Shown piece by piece: positions 23,321 through 35,475 of a stretch of DNA of 64,000 bases. The stretch's first letter is position 1. Each line of letters opens with the position of its first letter. The stretch spans positions 342,039-406,038 of the forward strand of contig JBBHKE010003283.1 of assembly GCA_037447655.1 (NCBI GenBank), written 5' to 3'. The DNA comes from Zygnema cylindricum (taxonomy: Eukaryota > Streptophyta > Zygnematophyceae > Zygnematales > Zygnemataceae). The translations under genes and the position numbers were made by a program. A model generated the notes under the pieces. It was not told where the DNA came from, did not search any database, and saw nothing but the letters and a program-made list of their open reading frames with translations.

Positions 23321-24082
23321 CTAGGCCTCTCGGTGGACAGAGTGATCATAAAGCTTCATTGCGGCTAGAGAGATTTCTTTGGCGGTTGGATTGATGTCCT
23401 GGATGGCTTGTCCCGCAATCCAATTATCGAGGGCGGCCTGCCCCGTCGGTCCGAACGAATTTCGGACGGCGATGAAATATTTGGTTGCCATGGCCGGAAG
23501 ATCAATGGTTGAGAGTTTGGTCTTTTGACAAAGGCATGACAATCTGTTAAAAAGAGTCTGGGGTGTTTCACTCTTTTGGCAACGGAATTCCGTGAATTCC
23601 TTGATAGCAGATTCATTCCTCTCGGTGTAAAAGAGTCTCCATGCATTGAAAAGATTGGTACATGGGGTTGGGTCTGCAACCATCCGAGTGGCTGCCCTGG
23701 CCTCCTGGATGGCCTGAAGCTGAGCGACATACGCTCGTCCTTTTGATTCCAGTTTCATGTCCTCTGTGAAGAGGGCAGTGACAGGAGCGGCTGTAGCGGC
23801 AGCCAAGTCTACTTCCGCCTGCAAGATTGCCTCATCAAGGATAGGGTCTGAAATTTTGATGCTGGGAGCCATCAGAAGCAGTTGTCGCTCCTTGTAGTCT
23901 GCCAAAGCTCCACCAGCAAAATAGTTCACCATCATAGGGAAAAGCGTGGTCTCGAAGTCATCCGGAATGGCTCCGCCCTTGTATTTGTTGATTTCAGATT
24001 GGGTGAACAACTTCCACAACAATTCAAAATCAGAGAAAGCAATTTCCGAGCTATCTCCTGTAAAGATCCTTGCATCCCCCAT
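23321..24082 (-). pseudogene. LTR-retrotransposon gag, copy 2
   Basis: This 253-codon frame is about 85-90 percent identical by eye to copy 1. It has MGDARIFTGDSSEIAFSDFE, FETTLFPMMVNYFAGGALAD, LFNAWRLFYTERNESAIKEF and LFNRLSCLCQKTKLS, and ends LYDHSVHREA before a UAG. The following 18 in-frame codons (EKAVTGKT, then GNFARFAGE) lead straight into the zinc-knuckle frame. The arrangement is capsid, then UAG, then nucleocapsid. The upstream part (24,083-25,010) is broken by stops. Confidence 0.75.
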
Positions 24083-25010
24083 TTCTTTCTCCTCCTCTGC
24101 AAGGTTGGTGAACCGGGGAGATGATTGTCGGTGGGACTAACAAACAGAACCGGTGAAATGACCCCTGGATCCGCGTCGGGTGGCTCGGAGCCGCCTCCTG
24201 CTCCTCTATACCCAAGGGAGGCACGTTCCTCCCGGCGAACTGTTTCAACCGAGGGAATGTGGAGAATAGGTTTTATTGTTGGTGGTCCTGGAGGGATTGG
24301 TGGAGAAGGGGATGGAGATTACTGAGGACTACGAGGGAAAGGTGTCTGTCTCCGTGTACGCCTTCTGGAGGTTTTTGGTGGAGGATTTCCTTCGCTAGAA
24401 TCGGGAGAACGTCGGTGAGGAGGAGAGTAGGCCGGAACGTCGTACTTGTACGGTTAGACGGGTGGTTACGGTGACCCACAGACTGCAACGGCCGGAGAAA
24501 CAGAAGGCGAAGGAGAGGATGCCTGAGGTGGAGATGGAGGAGGAGTGGAAAGCCCGAGGGAGATGTGTTGTCTCAGGTCGAGTTGTAATAATACCACCGC
24601 CTCCGCAGTTGAAGACCTAGCCACTGAGACAACAGTAGGACACTACGTGGAGGCGCCTACATTTTATCCGTTAAATCTGCACCCATCCCCTGTTTGTAAG
24701 GTACTGATGTTTCCCCACCTTTCGCTGAAGAGGAGACTCCGGTCTAAGTTCCGAAGAAATCCGGGAGCTCAATTCTCCGTAGGGGTTGTCTGCACTGTAT
24801 GTTGTCTCTCAGCAGAGGGACCTGTCTCTCAAGGAGGAGCTATCTGTCCACTAAAGATCCTTGCTGATATTCGCCAAGCCTCCCTTATGAGGAGCAATTC
24901 TTGTTTGAGGGCCCTCTTCCTTTCTTCTTCAAGAGCTTCCCAATGGATGGTGACAGGTCAGCCCTCGCCGTAGCCTGACTCTGGGATCGCAAGACACAAC
25001 CAGTTTTTGT
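24083..25010 (-). pseudogene. Degenerate gag N-terminal part, copy 2
   Basis: Homologous to 21,440-22,400 over its length, including the blocks for a Pro-rich segment and an Arg/Glu-rich helix. Several stops break the frame. It joins the frame at 25,018-26,007 upstream. Confidence 0.6.
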
Positions 25011-25017
25011 GTACTGC

Positions 25018-26007
25018 TCACCACCCTTGAGAGATCCACAATCCCCAAACCCGGTACCTCGGGATTGGTGGGTCTAGAACGCCACAACCCCTCTGATGGT
25101 CGAACCGCCAGAATACAAGGAGACTTTGAGCTCGGAGAGGTGGATTCGGAAGGGAAGAGCGGTTGCGCGTTAGGTCGGGGAGCGAACTTGCCCTTGCGGT
25201 CCCGATGATCGCACCTGTACCCCTTCTTTGGCTTGGGTAACCCTCGCTTGCTGGTCCCTTCCCCAGCTCGTGTCCGAGGGACCGCCCCGCCTTGAGCCGG
25301 CCTGCTGGTTGCGGTGTCCTGAGATTGGGCGGGTGAGATTGGGCGGGTTGTTGGTAGTAAGTTGATGGTCCTCCCTGTTGCTCTGGTACGGAGGTTGGGG
25401 AGTCACTCTCGGATGAACTGCTGAGTATCTCGACTACACCTCCCACTGGGCGTACCACTCTGGCTCGATTTGACCTTTCTACCCGCTGCACCAACTCCTT
25501 CTTAACCTTCAACTCATGGAGATCATGAAAGGTTAAGATTTCTTTGCGACCTGGCCGGTTAGGATCAGTCAGGATCTTAGGATCCATGTCCATTTCTGCT
25601 ATCGGTGCCTTTGATCGGGTATAGCGACCGATCTCGGGGAGGTGACCAGGAACCGCTTCCTTGTGGGCCAACCCCTTTCTACGGCTTTTAGGGGATAAGG
25701 GCGGCCTCTCCGCCTTCTCCGAAGCCCTAGCTCTAACCAACTCAGACAACGTCGGGAAATTCTCGGGGTAAAAGACAGGTGGAGGTGGAGGAGAGAGTCT
25801 CCCCTTTGTGTGCGTAGGAGGAGTGTCGACCGTAACCTCCTGGGGCATTTCTCCCTTAAGGAATAGCTCTATGTGTACAGGTGAGCCAAAGGGGGGTGCT
25901 CCCTCGGGCACCTGTGACTCTTCCTCCTGGGCCACCGCTTCTTGCCTCTCCAGCTTGTCCGATCTGACCCCCGAAAGATCCTTATCCTGGACTTCTCCTC
26001 CACCCAT
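25018..26007 (-). pseudogene. 5' open frame of the LTR element, function unknown
   Basis: This frame of 329 codons starts MGGGEVQDKD. It is hydrophilic and rich in Pro, Arg, Glu and Ser, with a PPPPP run, the segment EILTFHDLHELKVKKELVQR and an SSSSES acidic stretch. I recognise no domain. It lies just inside the LTR at 26,116-26,384 and upstream of gag copy 2, so it is probably an N-terminal extension of the gag protein. It occurs once here; copy 1 lacks it because of the gap or a deletion. Confidence 0.5.
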
Positions 26008-26115
26008 AGCTGACTGGAGAAGAAGATCTAAATCCCCTTATAAAAGTACTCAGCCATGTGCACCTATCCTCTTTAACCTAAAGAGACAGGTGGCTGTTTC
26101 AGTACTATGACTCTC

Positions 26116-26384
26116 TGTTGGAAGCCTAACAAAAATCCTCTCAAAATCCACTATTCTGGTACGAAAGATCCGGGAATTCGACCCAGGAAGAAACCCAACC
26201 AGAGCCCCAAAAAGGACTATCAAAGAGAGAACCCAAAAGCTTCCACTCAGAAAAATGAAAGGATAGAAATATAAGAATGTTGTCTCAGAATTAACAATAT
26301 CACCTTGCCCTTAGAAAAATAGAGATATAAAGTTAGAATGTGGAATAATACCAAGCGAGCTCAACCAACCCCCAAAACGTAACA
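26116..26384 (-). repeat. LTR (269 bp), left member of a pair
   Basis: It begins TGTTGGAAGC and ends AACGTAACA on the plus strand, so the termini are TG...CA when read on the minus strand. It is about 93 percent identical by eye to 26,884-27,153. The element body with gag lies to its left. Confidence 0.8.
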
Positions 26385-26883
26385 CATATTGCACACTTGT
26401 GCAATACCGGTGCGACATCAGATTGCATCCCATACAACCAATAGCGTGCCTCAAGCAAGCTTAAGGTGCGCTTGGTCCCATAATGACCTTGCTCGGTGTG
26501 AATTTGTTCAATCAGCGAGAGGTGTTCAGTCGGGCAAGGAACGTGCGTGTGACTACTGTCCGCTAACAATCGAACTAGCGATCCACCTAACCAAAGATAA
26601 TTTTTAGCTCTTTTTTTTACTTGTTCCTCCTCCTCGGATTTGTCGAGCGTGCCGGAAACATCAGAGGTGAGTGGGGCCCACTGCCCGGGTAATTGGCATT
26701 GGAGTCCTGCAAACAACCTTCCCCAAAATGTGAATGCTCCCCACAACCATGCTTGTGCTCAATGCTGCCCGCCTTGTTCTTGTGAGCATACATGCAAAGG
26801 TGGGGATGAGTGCTTGGGGAGGGCGCAAAGATATCCCCTCCCCCCTCTCCTTAGAGGTGGAGCCGGGTCCTTGATTGAATATT
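26385..26883 (-). mobile_element. Short internal region between two LTRs, integrase remnant
   Basis: These 499 bases hold the segment shared with 20,386-20,625 and, leftwards on the minus strand, a broken pol frame. That frame contains HLSLIEQIHTEQGHYGTKRT and then LEARYWLYGM with LHKCAIC. This is the H2C2 zinc-binding module at the start of gypsy-type integrases (H-x3-H, then C-x2-C). The frame runs on into the LTR, so the integrase core is deleted. LTR, remnant and LTR form a short deletion derivative placed directly beside the gag-bearing element. Confidence 0.7.
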
Positions 26884-27153
26884 TGTTGGAAGCTTAACAA
26901 AAATCCTCTCAAAATCCACTATTCTGGTACGAAAGATCTGGGTAATCGATCCTGGAAGAAACCCAACCACAGCCTCAAAAACGACTACCAAAGAGAGAAC
27001 CCATATGCTTCCACTCAGAAAAATGAAAGGATAGAAATATAAGAATGTTGTCCCAGAATTAACAATATCACCTTTGCCCTTAGAAAAATAGAGATATAAA
27101 GTTATAATGTGGAATAATAGCAAGCGAGCTCAACCTACCCCCAAAACGTAACG
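26884..27153 (-). repeat. LTR (270 bp), right member of the pair
   Basis: It starts TGTTGGAAGC; its last base is G instead of the expected A (GTAACG). It matches 26,116-26,384 throughout, including the caagcgagctcaac block near its right end. Confidence 0.8.
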
Positions 27154-28560
27154 TGGACAACACAAAAGGAGACAAAATCTCCCCCTGAAAACCCCGGAAC
27201 AGGTAAGGCCTCCTTAACTCCTCGGTTTTCGCGACCCAGAACCGGCAAGACCCTTCTTGGTTTCCAACGAACACCAGTCCCCAAACCGCCCAAAACAGGA
27301 AAGACGGTGCCAACCACCCAACCGGACTACGATTTCCACAAAAGACAGATGCAATCTAAGATGGCAATAGGGTCACAATCACAAGCAAAACAAAAGTTCT
27401 CCACAAGAAAGTTTGCTGGAATTTTTAAGGGTTTTTCTCAGGAGACAGTACTGAAACAGCAACCTGTCTCCCTCGGCCCCAAGTGCCTTATACAAGCAAA
27501 GTTTGAATTACCGATAGTACCAAAGTCAAAGCAATACCAGGAGCCAATCACCGGCCAGGAATTGTAATGGTACGTACATAAGACAAAACATGTTGTACTA
27601 CACTCAGGGCAAAAAGTTAGGCGACTATCTCCGGCTAGATTAGAAGCCACGTGGTTTTCTATGACAGAATCTTGATCAACAAAGTTCTAAATTCACGTGA
27701 AACGCCTAACTTTGACTCACATTAATAAATGCTCTACCAGTCTGGTGGACTTGAACTAACGTCCTACTGATAGCCAACAGCAAAATCTACAAGACTATCC
27801 CAAAAGTTACGTGGCGTTCCACAATGTAGCCCCCAATGGGACAGTTGGCAACTGGTCACATGTAACAGGATGGTAATCTTTGGAACGGAGTAACTTTGTC
27901 CTCTGGCCTCCGTTAGGCGCGAAATAAAGTGCGTTCCGTTCAGTTAGGAAAATAGAAGAATCAGGTCCGGCTGAGTGCGCTCCTTTTATTGTACTTTAAT
28001 GACCATACAGAGGAAAAAGGCCCGGGAATCCTCGGTAAGATAAAAGGGGTGCCTGTGAAGCACATGAGCTTGAGAGCAATCAAACTATAATTTTGCCTTC
28101 CTGGACAGCAGTGGTTGTGGCTTGAAGTGGGTTAGTTTAATACTATCTTGAGGCTTCCTGTATTATGTGGTCCAATGGAGGACACAGAATTGACAACAGA
28201 AGCGTGAAACAATATCCTTCGTCAAAGATTTTCTTGCGGCTTCCGGTGGCCACGCATCCTCTCTGGCGTAAGACACATGTCATACGCGACGTGTACCCAC
28301 TTGGTCGTGCGATCGTCGTGGATATTTGTTCACTTTTCCACGAGGCACGATGCTATTTGTTCCGACGCTTGGAATTGACCTACTCCGGGTTACTTGTTGC
28401 GAACAAAAAGTGACAGACGATGGCGTATCTGATTATGCATCCGACGGTCTACGTTTATGCCCATAAACGTGGAGAATCAAATCCCACATTCATTAGGCTT
28501 GTTTTTCTGATTTTTTTTTTTTTGGTACGGCACTGTACGAAACGGTACGACTTTCAGTAA
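27154..28560. other. Unassigned DNA right of the LTR element
   Basis: 27,440-27,470 contains gagacagtactgaaacagc, related in inverted order to a block beside the left LTR (about 26,083-26,105), so some of this may be further LTR-element sequence. No domain or exon was recognised in the remainder. Confidence 0.4.
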
Positions 28561-28700
28561 ACAACGACATTTTTTCCCTAATGGAACCCCACCCTTAGAG
28601 TAAAGAAATAAATAGCGTAAAAAAACATTTAGAGTGAACTTCCATTAGAGGAAAAGTGACGTTGTTTACTGGACGCCGTACAATTTCGTACAGATTCGTA
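28532..28700. repeat. Head-to-head ends of two Harbinger-like MITEs
   Basis: The terminus CTAATGGAACCCCACCC (28,578-28,594) and the inverted terminus GAGTGAACTTCCATTAG (28,632-28,648) face each other 37 bases apart. Their inner flanks are also inverted copies (acgttgtttact and gtacgaaac type blocks). The right-hand one starts the split element described next; the mate of the left-hand one was not found. Confidence 0.6.
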
Positions 28701-31700
28701 CCATTTTATTTTTTTGTAAGACGAAACATTGACGAAACATGTTTACTGGATGGCTCCAATATTATAGGCGTTAAGTATATACCGTTGGATTTTTCACTTT
28801 TTTAGATTAGCGAAGCAATCGCGCACATCGTCTAGTGTGAAAAGACTCTCCTCAACGAGGACAGTCTCTTCAAACTGGATGATGTGTGCGATGTACAAAC
28901 TGGACGATTTGCACGATGTAGACGGTGTGCGTGATGTACACTTGAAACGTAAAAAAAAACTCCAACCGAACACGTCGTACACGCCATGTGCTTTTGGCCA
29001 AGATGGTTGAAAGGTTCAACGAATGGCCCACCAAAAGTACCATCCACTTGGTATCCACTGTCCACAGTTTGCCGCGCTTTCACTGTATTCAAATTTCCAT
29101 TTTCAAATTCAAAAACCGTATTTTTTCATACAACATTCCATTGTCAGGCTCAAAATTCAAATTATGTAGCAAACATTATGATGAATTCAAATTTTCAAAG
29201 CCAAAGATAAGGTTAAGATTGCAAACATTAGAGTTGTAAACCTATATAAAGAAACAAAGATGGAATATATTACATAAATAAGCATGTGGTGTAGCTTGAT
29301 TCAACTTTTCAAAACACTTTTTTTGTATATTTTTTTATTTATATTAGGATGTCTTTCCTAGGTGGCAGCTTTAACCCACTTCCGCTTTATCAAGGCATTT
29401 GACCCTGTTCAATATTGCGTTTTCTGTAAGCATAACACCCTCTGTTCGCAAGACACATAAACGAAATCATGTCAACCTCGAAGAAAAAAAAATGGTTGCA
29501 GCAGTGATGATCCCATAAACCTTGAAGGAGGAGGCATCAACGACAAAGACAGTAATGCATCATGTGTTGTTTTTACTGTTTGTTTTTTGTTTAGGTTTTG
29601 TTTTTTTTTTAATTTCAAGTATTTATTTTTTTGTTTTTATGTTTCAGTTTTCTTCTCTCTCTATTCCTCCTTCTATTTCTTTGTCTCCCTCTCCTTCTCA
29701 TTGTCCATCTCCTCGTTCAGCTATTTCTTCTCCTTTTTCTTCTTCTTCATTTTATTATTCTTTTTGTCATTTTCCTTTTAATGTTGCCTGCTTTATATTT
29801 ACAAAAAAAAACAAAAATCAAGTTGATTGTTCTTTCTTTTTTTTCTCTTGATTATTTTTATTTCTATTGTTTGAATGAACAGGAAAGAGCGCACGAGGCG
29901 AAACGTCTTCCTAGTAATTGATTAGATTCATTTTTTTCTCATAGAATTAGATTATTTGTTTTCGGTGTTTTCTATAATAGTTTCAATTTAAAGGTTTACA
30001 TCCATCCTTTTTACTTATGCTACAAGCTGGTTGAAAAAAATAGCAAAAACATGAAAAACGGTAGCATATATACATAATTATTTGTTTTATTTCTGTTATT
30101 ACACAATTATGAAGATGTCTATATTTTTTACGATTTTTTGATGTTTTCTGTTTTTGGATTCAGTTTTCATTTATGTATTTTGTATTATGTATTCAACAGT
30201 GTATTACATTTATACCACATTATTTCTTAATCGTCCAAAAACTATGTTTTACATTTACGGTCATGCATCACATTTTTACGGCTATTTCATTAAGTACTGT
30301 ATTTTAGTTTTATGCCATTGATAACATATAAAGTAGTATATTTTACATATACGACATTTTAACTTAGTTGCATAACTTAAATTTCTTAATTTACGACAGT
30401 AACTTAGTACCGGATTTTATTTGTACAACATTGTAAATTTAAAAAATACTTAATTTTATTTATAATTGTCATATCACTGTACATTACGACACTTTCTTCT
30501 CATCTTCTTAATTCTTATTGACCTCTTCAACACCACAACTAGCAGAATCATTTAGTTCACTCGTTTTTTAGCTCTGATGTTGTGAACATCAACAGTAATA
30601 TCATTAATTACAAGTGACCACCTTATCCTATTCCTTAAGAAATAATTTTTGAAATAATTACGGAGTGAGCATTAACTCCATAAACTAAGGTACATCGAAC
30701 CATAATTATCTATCAATACACCAACTAAATAGGCGGAATAATGACAACCATTGTAGCAACACAACCCGGAAGGATAAGTTTGAAGTTGTTAAGCCCTCGG
30801 TCCTCAGCACTGCTGCAAGAGACAAAGCGACAATTTTGATAATTAATTAAAAGTACAAAGTATAAAGGAGGGATAAAGGAAAAAAATCTCTAGAATTTTA
30901 CTATTAAGGAGAAAACAAAGCAAATACCAGAGCTTTAATTTTCAAAAGGAAGAATTAAGCAAATATCAAGCGTTAAACTGTATAACTTACTCCAATGGGT
31001 TTCTATTGCCCCTCTGTGCACTCTTGCGTGGCCAGCATGTTGACATCCTCTACCTCTACTTTGTTCCTACGATAAGAAAAAAACAATCAAACGTTTGCCA
31101 GAAAATACGTATGGAAGTACATCATAGACAAAAAAATAAAACCTCATATATACAATTTTCTGGAATTATATGAAGAAAAAACTTTCCAAATTTTTGAATT
31201 TATCTAATCTTACGAATGGAAGTGCATCCTACTTATCAAAATTCAGTACTCAATTCTTTAATACAGAATTGAATTCATTTTTCCCATCAAACCAATTCCC
31301 TAAATGTCATAAAGTTCAGGACATGATGTTAAACATGAGAATTCCTCCTGCTTGAGATGTGATGGTACATAAAGCTCTATTGTCTTTTTCAGCGTTAACT
31401 TCAGCCTATTCAATAACCGTTATTCCTTGACGGAGTCAAACTTTGTTTTAAAGATAACAAAAAGACAAAACCCGGATTCACTTTCAAAATTTCGGAAAAA
31501 CCACTAAGTCCCTATGTTAATGAAGTGGCTAACCTTTAAGGTAGCACATAATTTGAATTTGCCTGAAAATAAACATTTACGTCTTCTAAGCTCTAAGGTC
31601 ACGATCTAACTGGAAACCTTTCACTGAATTTTGAGACTGAATTTTGAAGTCTCAGAGGAAGTTCTGCACCGGATTGCCCCGAAGCTACCACATGGAAAAT

Positions 31701-32343
31701 GGAGGAAGAAGGGGTAAGTATCATCAAAACTAAAAACAGAAAACTAGTGACAAAACAACATAAGGTGATACAAACCGATTAACTATCAACCTAACTGAAA
31801 ACAAAAAACATGTGACAAAAAAACAAGTTTTGAGAAGCATGCATGATGTTTTTTTAAATAAAAAACATCATGATCATTAAAAAAATACTATCTTTTTCTG
31901 TTTGGTTTCCATAGTTCGTTTTAAGAATAATTAATATGAGCAGTATAAGTTCTATTTTGCAGAGAGATACAACTAAAAAAGGTGACAGATGTCAACTATG
32001 TTGGCAAAGGCTTTCCGTTGGAGGCAAGCATTCAAAAAAAAGCCATGGCTGTTGTGAGAAAGATAAGGTTGGTTATAAACCCTAATGAAGGTACACACTA
32101 CGTTAGAGACTTAGAGTATACTCGTACTATACTTTAAGTACATACGCTGGTACACATATTTCGTTCTGACTTTCCGTTGAAGATATTTTGCAGATTTTTA
32201 AAATCTTGACTTTAACCTACGTGGCGTCAATAATAGTTGAGAAACGATGTCTAATGGCACGACATAATGGAAGGTCGTGCCGGTAAACAATAAAAATAGA
32301 CCTATCCGCATGTTTACTGGGACCGCCTAATGGAGAGCATGCC
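28632..32343 (+). mobile_element. Harbinger-like element split by about 3 kb of extra DNA
   Basis: 28,632-29,115 matches the left part, and 32,145-32,343 the right part, of the compact 760-bp element at 61,746-62,505. Shared blocks include gcgaagcaatcgcgcacatc, gtttgccgcg, ttctgactttc, aacctacgtggcg and actgggaccgcctaatgg. The sequence between (29,116-32,144) is absent from the compact copy. It may be a captured host segment, the body of a longer parent element, or a later insertion. Both outer ends are degenerate (GAGTGAACTTCCATTAG and CTAATGGAGAGCATGCC). Confidence 0.55.
31656..32067 (+). CDS. Two-exon coding fragment, family uncertain
   Basis: Exon 31,656-31,713 (donor GTAAGT) and exon 31,963-32,067 (acceptor TTTTGCAG, donor GTTGGT) join in matching phase 2 and stay open. 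The encoded segments are EEVLHRIAPKLPHGKWRKKG, EIQLKKVTDVNYVGKGFPLE and ASIQKKAMAVVRKI. VNYVGKG recalls a motif in presequence-protease type M16 peptidases, but this is a seven-residue resemblance and not an assignment. No start, stop or further exon was found. It lies in the extra DNA inside the split Harbinger-like element, so it could be a captured gene fragment. A chance open pair is also possible. Confidence 0.35.
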
Positions 32344-34420
32344 GTAGTCGACAGAGTTGTACAAAATTTGGAAAACGGCACGCAATTGGTACCCGACAAA
32401 TCCACGAGAAGTGAATGGTAAGCCGACACGACAACGAGCTCACTCTTTGTTCTATACTACATTTCCCTCGAATAAACAGATCATTTGTAAAAAACTTGGG
32501 GTGGATAGACCTACATGAATAAGCAAGCACTTTTTGCGAAACTTGAGATGGAAAACGATCAGGGTACAAAAGGGGTAAGAAACAAATAAAACCCATTTAA
32601 GGACCACGTGAGAAAATGGGCCAATTAAATTAAACACAAAATACAATGAAAAACCACCCCATCCGAGGTAGATCCATAAAAACATTTAGACCGCATACAA
32701 GTGCCTCACAACACCCACCAAACAGGTGTTGTGAAAAATGGTCGTAGAATGCTCCCTTGTGATGCATCCAATTACGCCGAGACACTCAACGATAAAAGAC
32801 TTATACTATGAAAATAGGTAGGAAACAACACCAAGACATGCCCAAATAATAAGCAGCATATTTTTGTGAGTCTTCAAGCCATCATTGAAACAATTGTAAC
32901 AAAATATCAAAGCTTGGAGATGGGGTTTAAAATGGAAATAAATTAAGAATAAGTTTATAGACCATTCCAAATTGACCTCGCGGAAAGGTAAGCGGACCAA
33001 TCAAACCAGTGGTAAAGGAATCACAATCCCAGTTAAACAATTCAAGAGGGTCGTGCACGTGAACATGCGAAATGTTATCTTCACGTGATGGAGGGTAAAG
33101 ACAAAAAAGATTCGGCAATCACTTACAAATTTGAAGATACGGTGAAAAACTAACGAGTTTGAAAAAATCGAGAAGTCTTGGCGGTTTGACTCCAGTGGGA
33201 AACTCACTGCATTTTACATGTGGTGCTTAGTAATGAGGCTCAATAGAGAGAGGATTGCAAGAAAGTACTAATGACTCAATACGGGTTCTTTTGTTTCGAT
33301 AACCTCATAATCTCATCGGCACCGATCATTAATATCGCAATTACCGCTCGCTTCTGTATTTGGTGGAAAACTTATCGCCCAAGGAAAAAACATGAGTTGT
33401 CGTTTTCAAGTTGTGTCGTTGGTAAATATATTTGGACAACGAGGCCAACAGAGAAAAAGTTCATCGGAACCGTTCGCGAAAGTGATGGAGGGTGGAAGAA
33501 TACAGTCGTAGGTGAGGGCAACATAAGTGGTAACACCTTATATCATTAAGACGACTAACAAGTTATCAATCACTCGAAGACAGTTGCCGTGGTACAAGAC
33601 TTGGTTTAACTGTCCTAAATTAAAGTGTTTGAGTACTTGCTTAAGAATTGGGCATAATTTCGAATGGATAGAATAAAACCGAGCCTGTAGGATAAGAATT
33701 TAAATATTTAGGGAAAACGACTTGTATTGAAGTGTATACAGCCTTGGATTTGATGCAAACTGCGAAAGTTAAGGGGCCTAATGGAAAGGGACGGGAAATG
33801 GAAGTTTTTTAGTTAAATTTTAAAGATTTTAGGTTTAACAAGTTGATTACCATGAGGAGGTGGAAGTAGTGACGGTGGTCAATGAGAAAGGGAGATATAA
33901 GGTGAAATTTGTTGTTGTTCCACAAGATTAAGGTGGCAAAAGGGGTTGTACGAAGAGGCAATCACTTTGTGCCTAAAGACGTCGATGGAATAAGGTTTGT
34001 AAGGGTTGTTGATGGCGTGCCTATGCATGCATTTGCTTGTGTTTGTATTTATATCCTTGCATGAATTCCTGCTTGGTTTTGTCTTGTGCATGTATTTGCG
34101 TTTGTTTGCATCCGCACGGTTAGTGGTTTGTAAGTTTCATTGATAATTGCGGTATTTACGCTCAAAAGCACTCATTTTGTTTTTTAAGCGGTTAGTTTTT
34201 AAATTGTCGTGCTCTTTAGTTAAAACCCACTTGTTATGTTATTGGTAGTGTTGAGTATCGAACGCCTCTTGCCGATATTCGATATGGGTCTAATTTTGAG
34301 TACCCGATTGTCGATATATCACTTCGATATATCGAGAAGCACAATTTCGCTTCACCGGTATATCGGTTCGATATGCCGATGTGTAGAAGTGTTCCTTTGA
34401 ATGGAAATGGATTAATCAGC
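32344..34420. other. AT-rich DNA without a recognised gene
   Basis: Only short unrelated frames are present. 34,250-34,380 has clustered tatcg/cgata motifs (cgatatatcgagaag, tatcggttcgatatgcc) that give small inverted repeats. Confidence 0.4.
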
Positions 34421-35309
34421 CGACCAACTCAGTTGAGCGACGACGAATGGAAGGCCACGCTTTAAAAATAGCTTCGTGGAAACTTCGTAGTTTTGGCAGT
34501 CTTAAGGGCGCGACGTCGAATGTAAAATAAGCGCTTTAAAATAGCGCCATCGAAGCTTCGCAGCTTTCCACGTGTGGCACAAGAGGGCTCTTCGGTACAT
34601 TTTGTATTTGCTCAGTACCACGAGGCAAAACGTGTAAAACACCAAAAGAACCGTCGAAAAGTTGTTTTTCGATGGTACGATAGGCGGGAGGATGTAGCTT
34701 CGCTGGTACGGATTGAAGCAACATCCGTCCGTCACTTCCGAAACTCCAAACGCCGTTGACGATATTTCGTGATGGCGTCAGCTAGCGTAACCATCTAGCT
34801 GTAGTTTTACCGGATATAATTTCGAACGAAATTTGGCAGGGTTTAGTGTCGTCCACGCAATGGTATTTTTCCGGAATTGTCGCAAAGTTGTCGGCGAAAC
34901 AAACTGACCGCATTTTTTTTCGATCATCCTATATTATATTCTCTTCGCAGTTGTACCGAGGTAATAAATTGAGCGATTCGACGTCTACTGTACTGTACTG
35001 AATCTTTTGGCATAACCTGTGGCATTTTCCGTACTTTGAATTTTTCTATGACACGCCATTCGTACGGTCCAAGCTTCGTCGCCCGGCACTAGTAGATCCT
35101 CTGACATGGAATTGTGTGCGCGCGCGCCCACTTGTCGACGAAGGTGACGACTTCGCCATAAAAAACAAGTAATCCGGATTCACTAGGAGTCACTGAAGAG
35201 CTACGATGACTTGCGCTTTCCGCGGCGATGACGTGGCGAAACAAACTGCCGGTCTAAATTCGTTATTGGTGACAAGTGACAACTATATTCCTACGATGGA
35301 CGGTCAACA

Positions 35310-35475
35310 AGAGTAGTACAGTACAGTACTGTACTGTACTGTATATACAATATAGTTCTGCTGACGCTACAGTACTGTACTGTACTGTACAGTAGCTATT
35401 TGGGTTGTTTCGTACTGTTGAATCTACAACACAGTACAGTAAAGTACAGTACTGTAATGTACAGTACTGTAGTTT
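35310..35475. repeat. Palindromic TACAGTACTGTAC repeat cluster
   Basis: Runs of GTACAGTACTGTAC occur in several blocks (35,315-35,345; 35,369-35,393; 35,430-35,475). Each is self-complementary, so the DNA could extrude hairpins. The same letters occur at the outer ends of many MITE copies in this window (TACAGTACACCG). Confidence 0.7.

Noticed and set aside
27710-27790. tRNA-like sequence on the minus strand (gttcaagtcc, ggtagagc)
   Set aside because: The B-box-like part precedes the A-box-like part and the stems do not pair as a tRNA.
30755-31080. Exon-like pair on the minus strand (segments GRGRGCQHAGHARVHRGAIE and LNNFKLILPGCVATMV)
   Set aside because: Splice sites are acceptable, but the two pieces do not agree in phase in the frame that looks protein-like, and no family is recognised.
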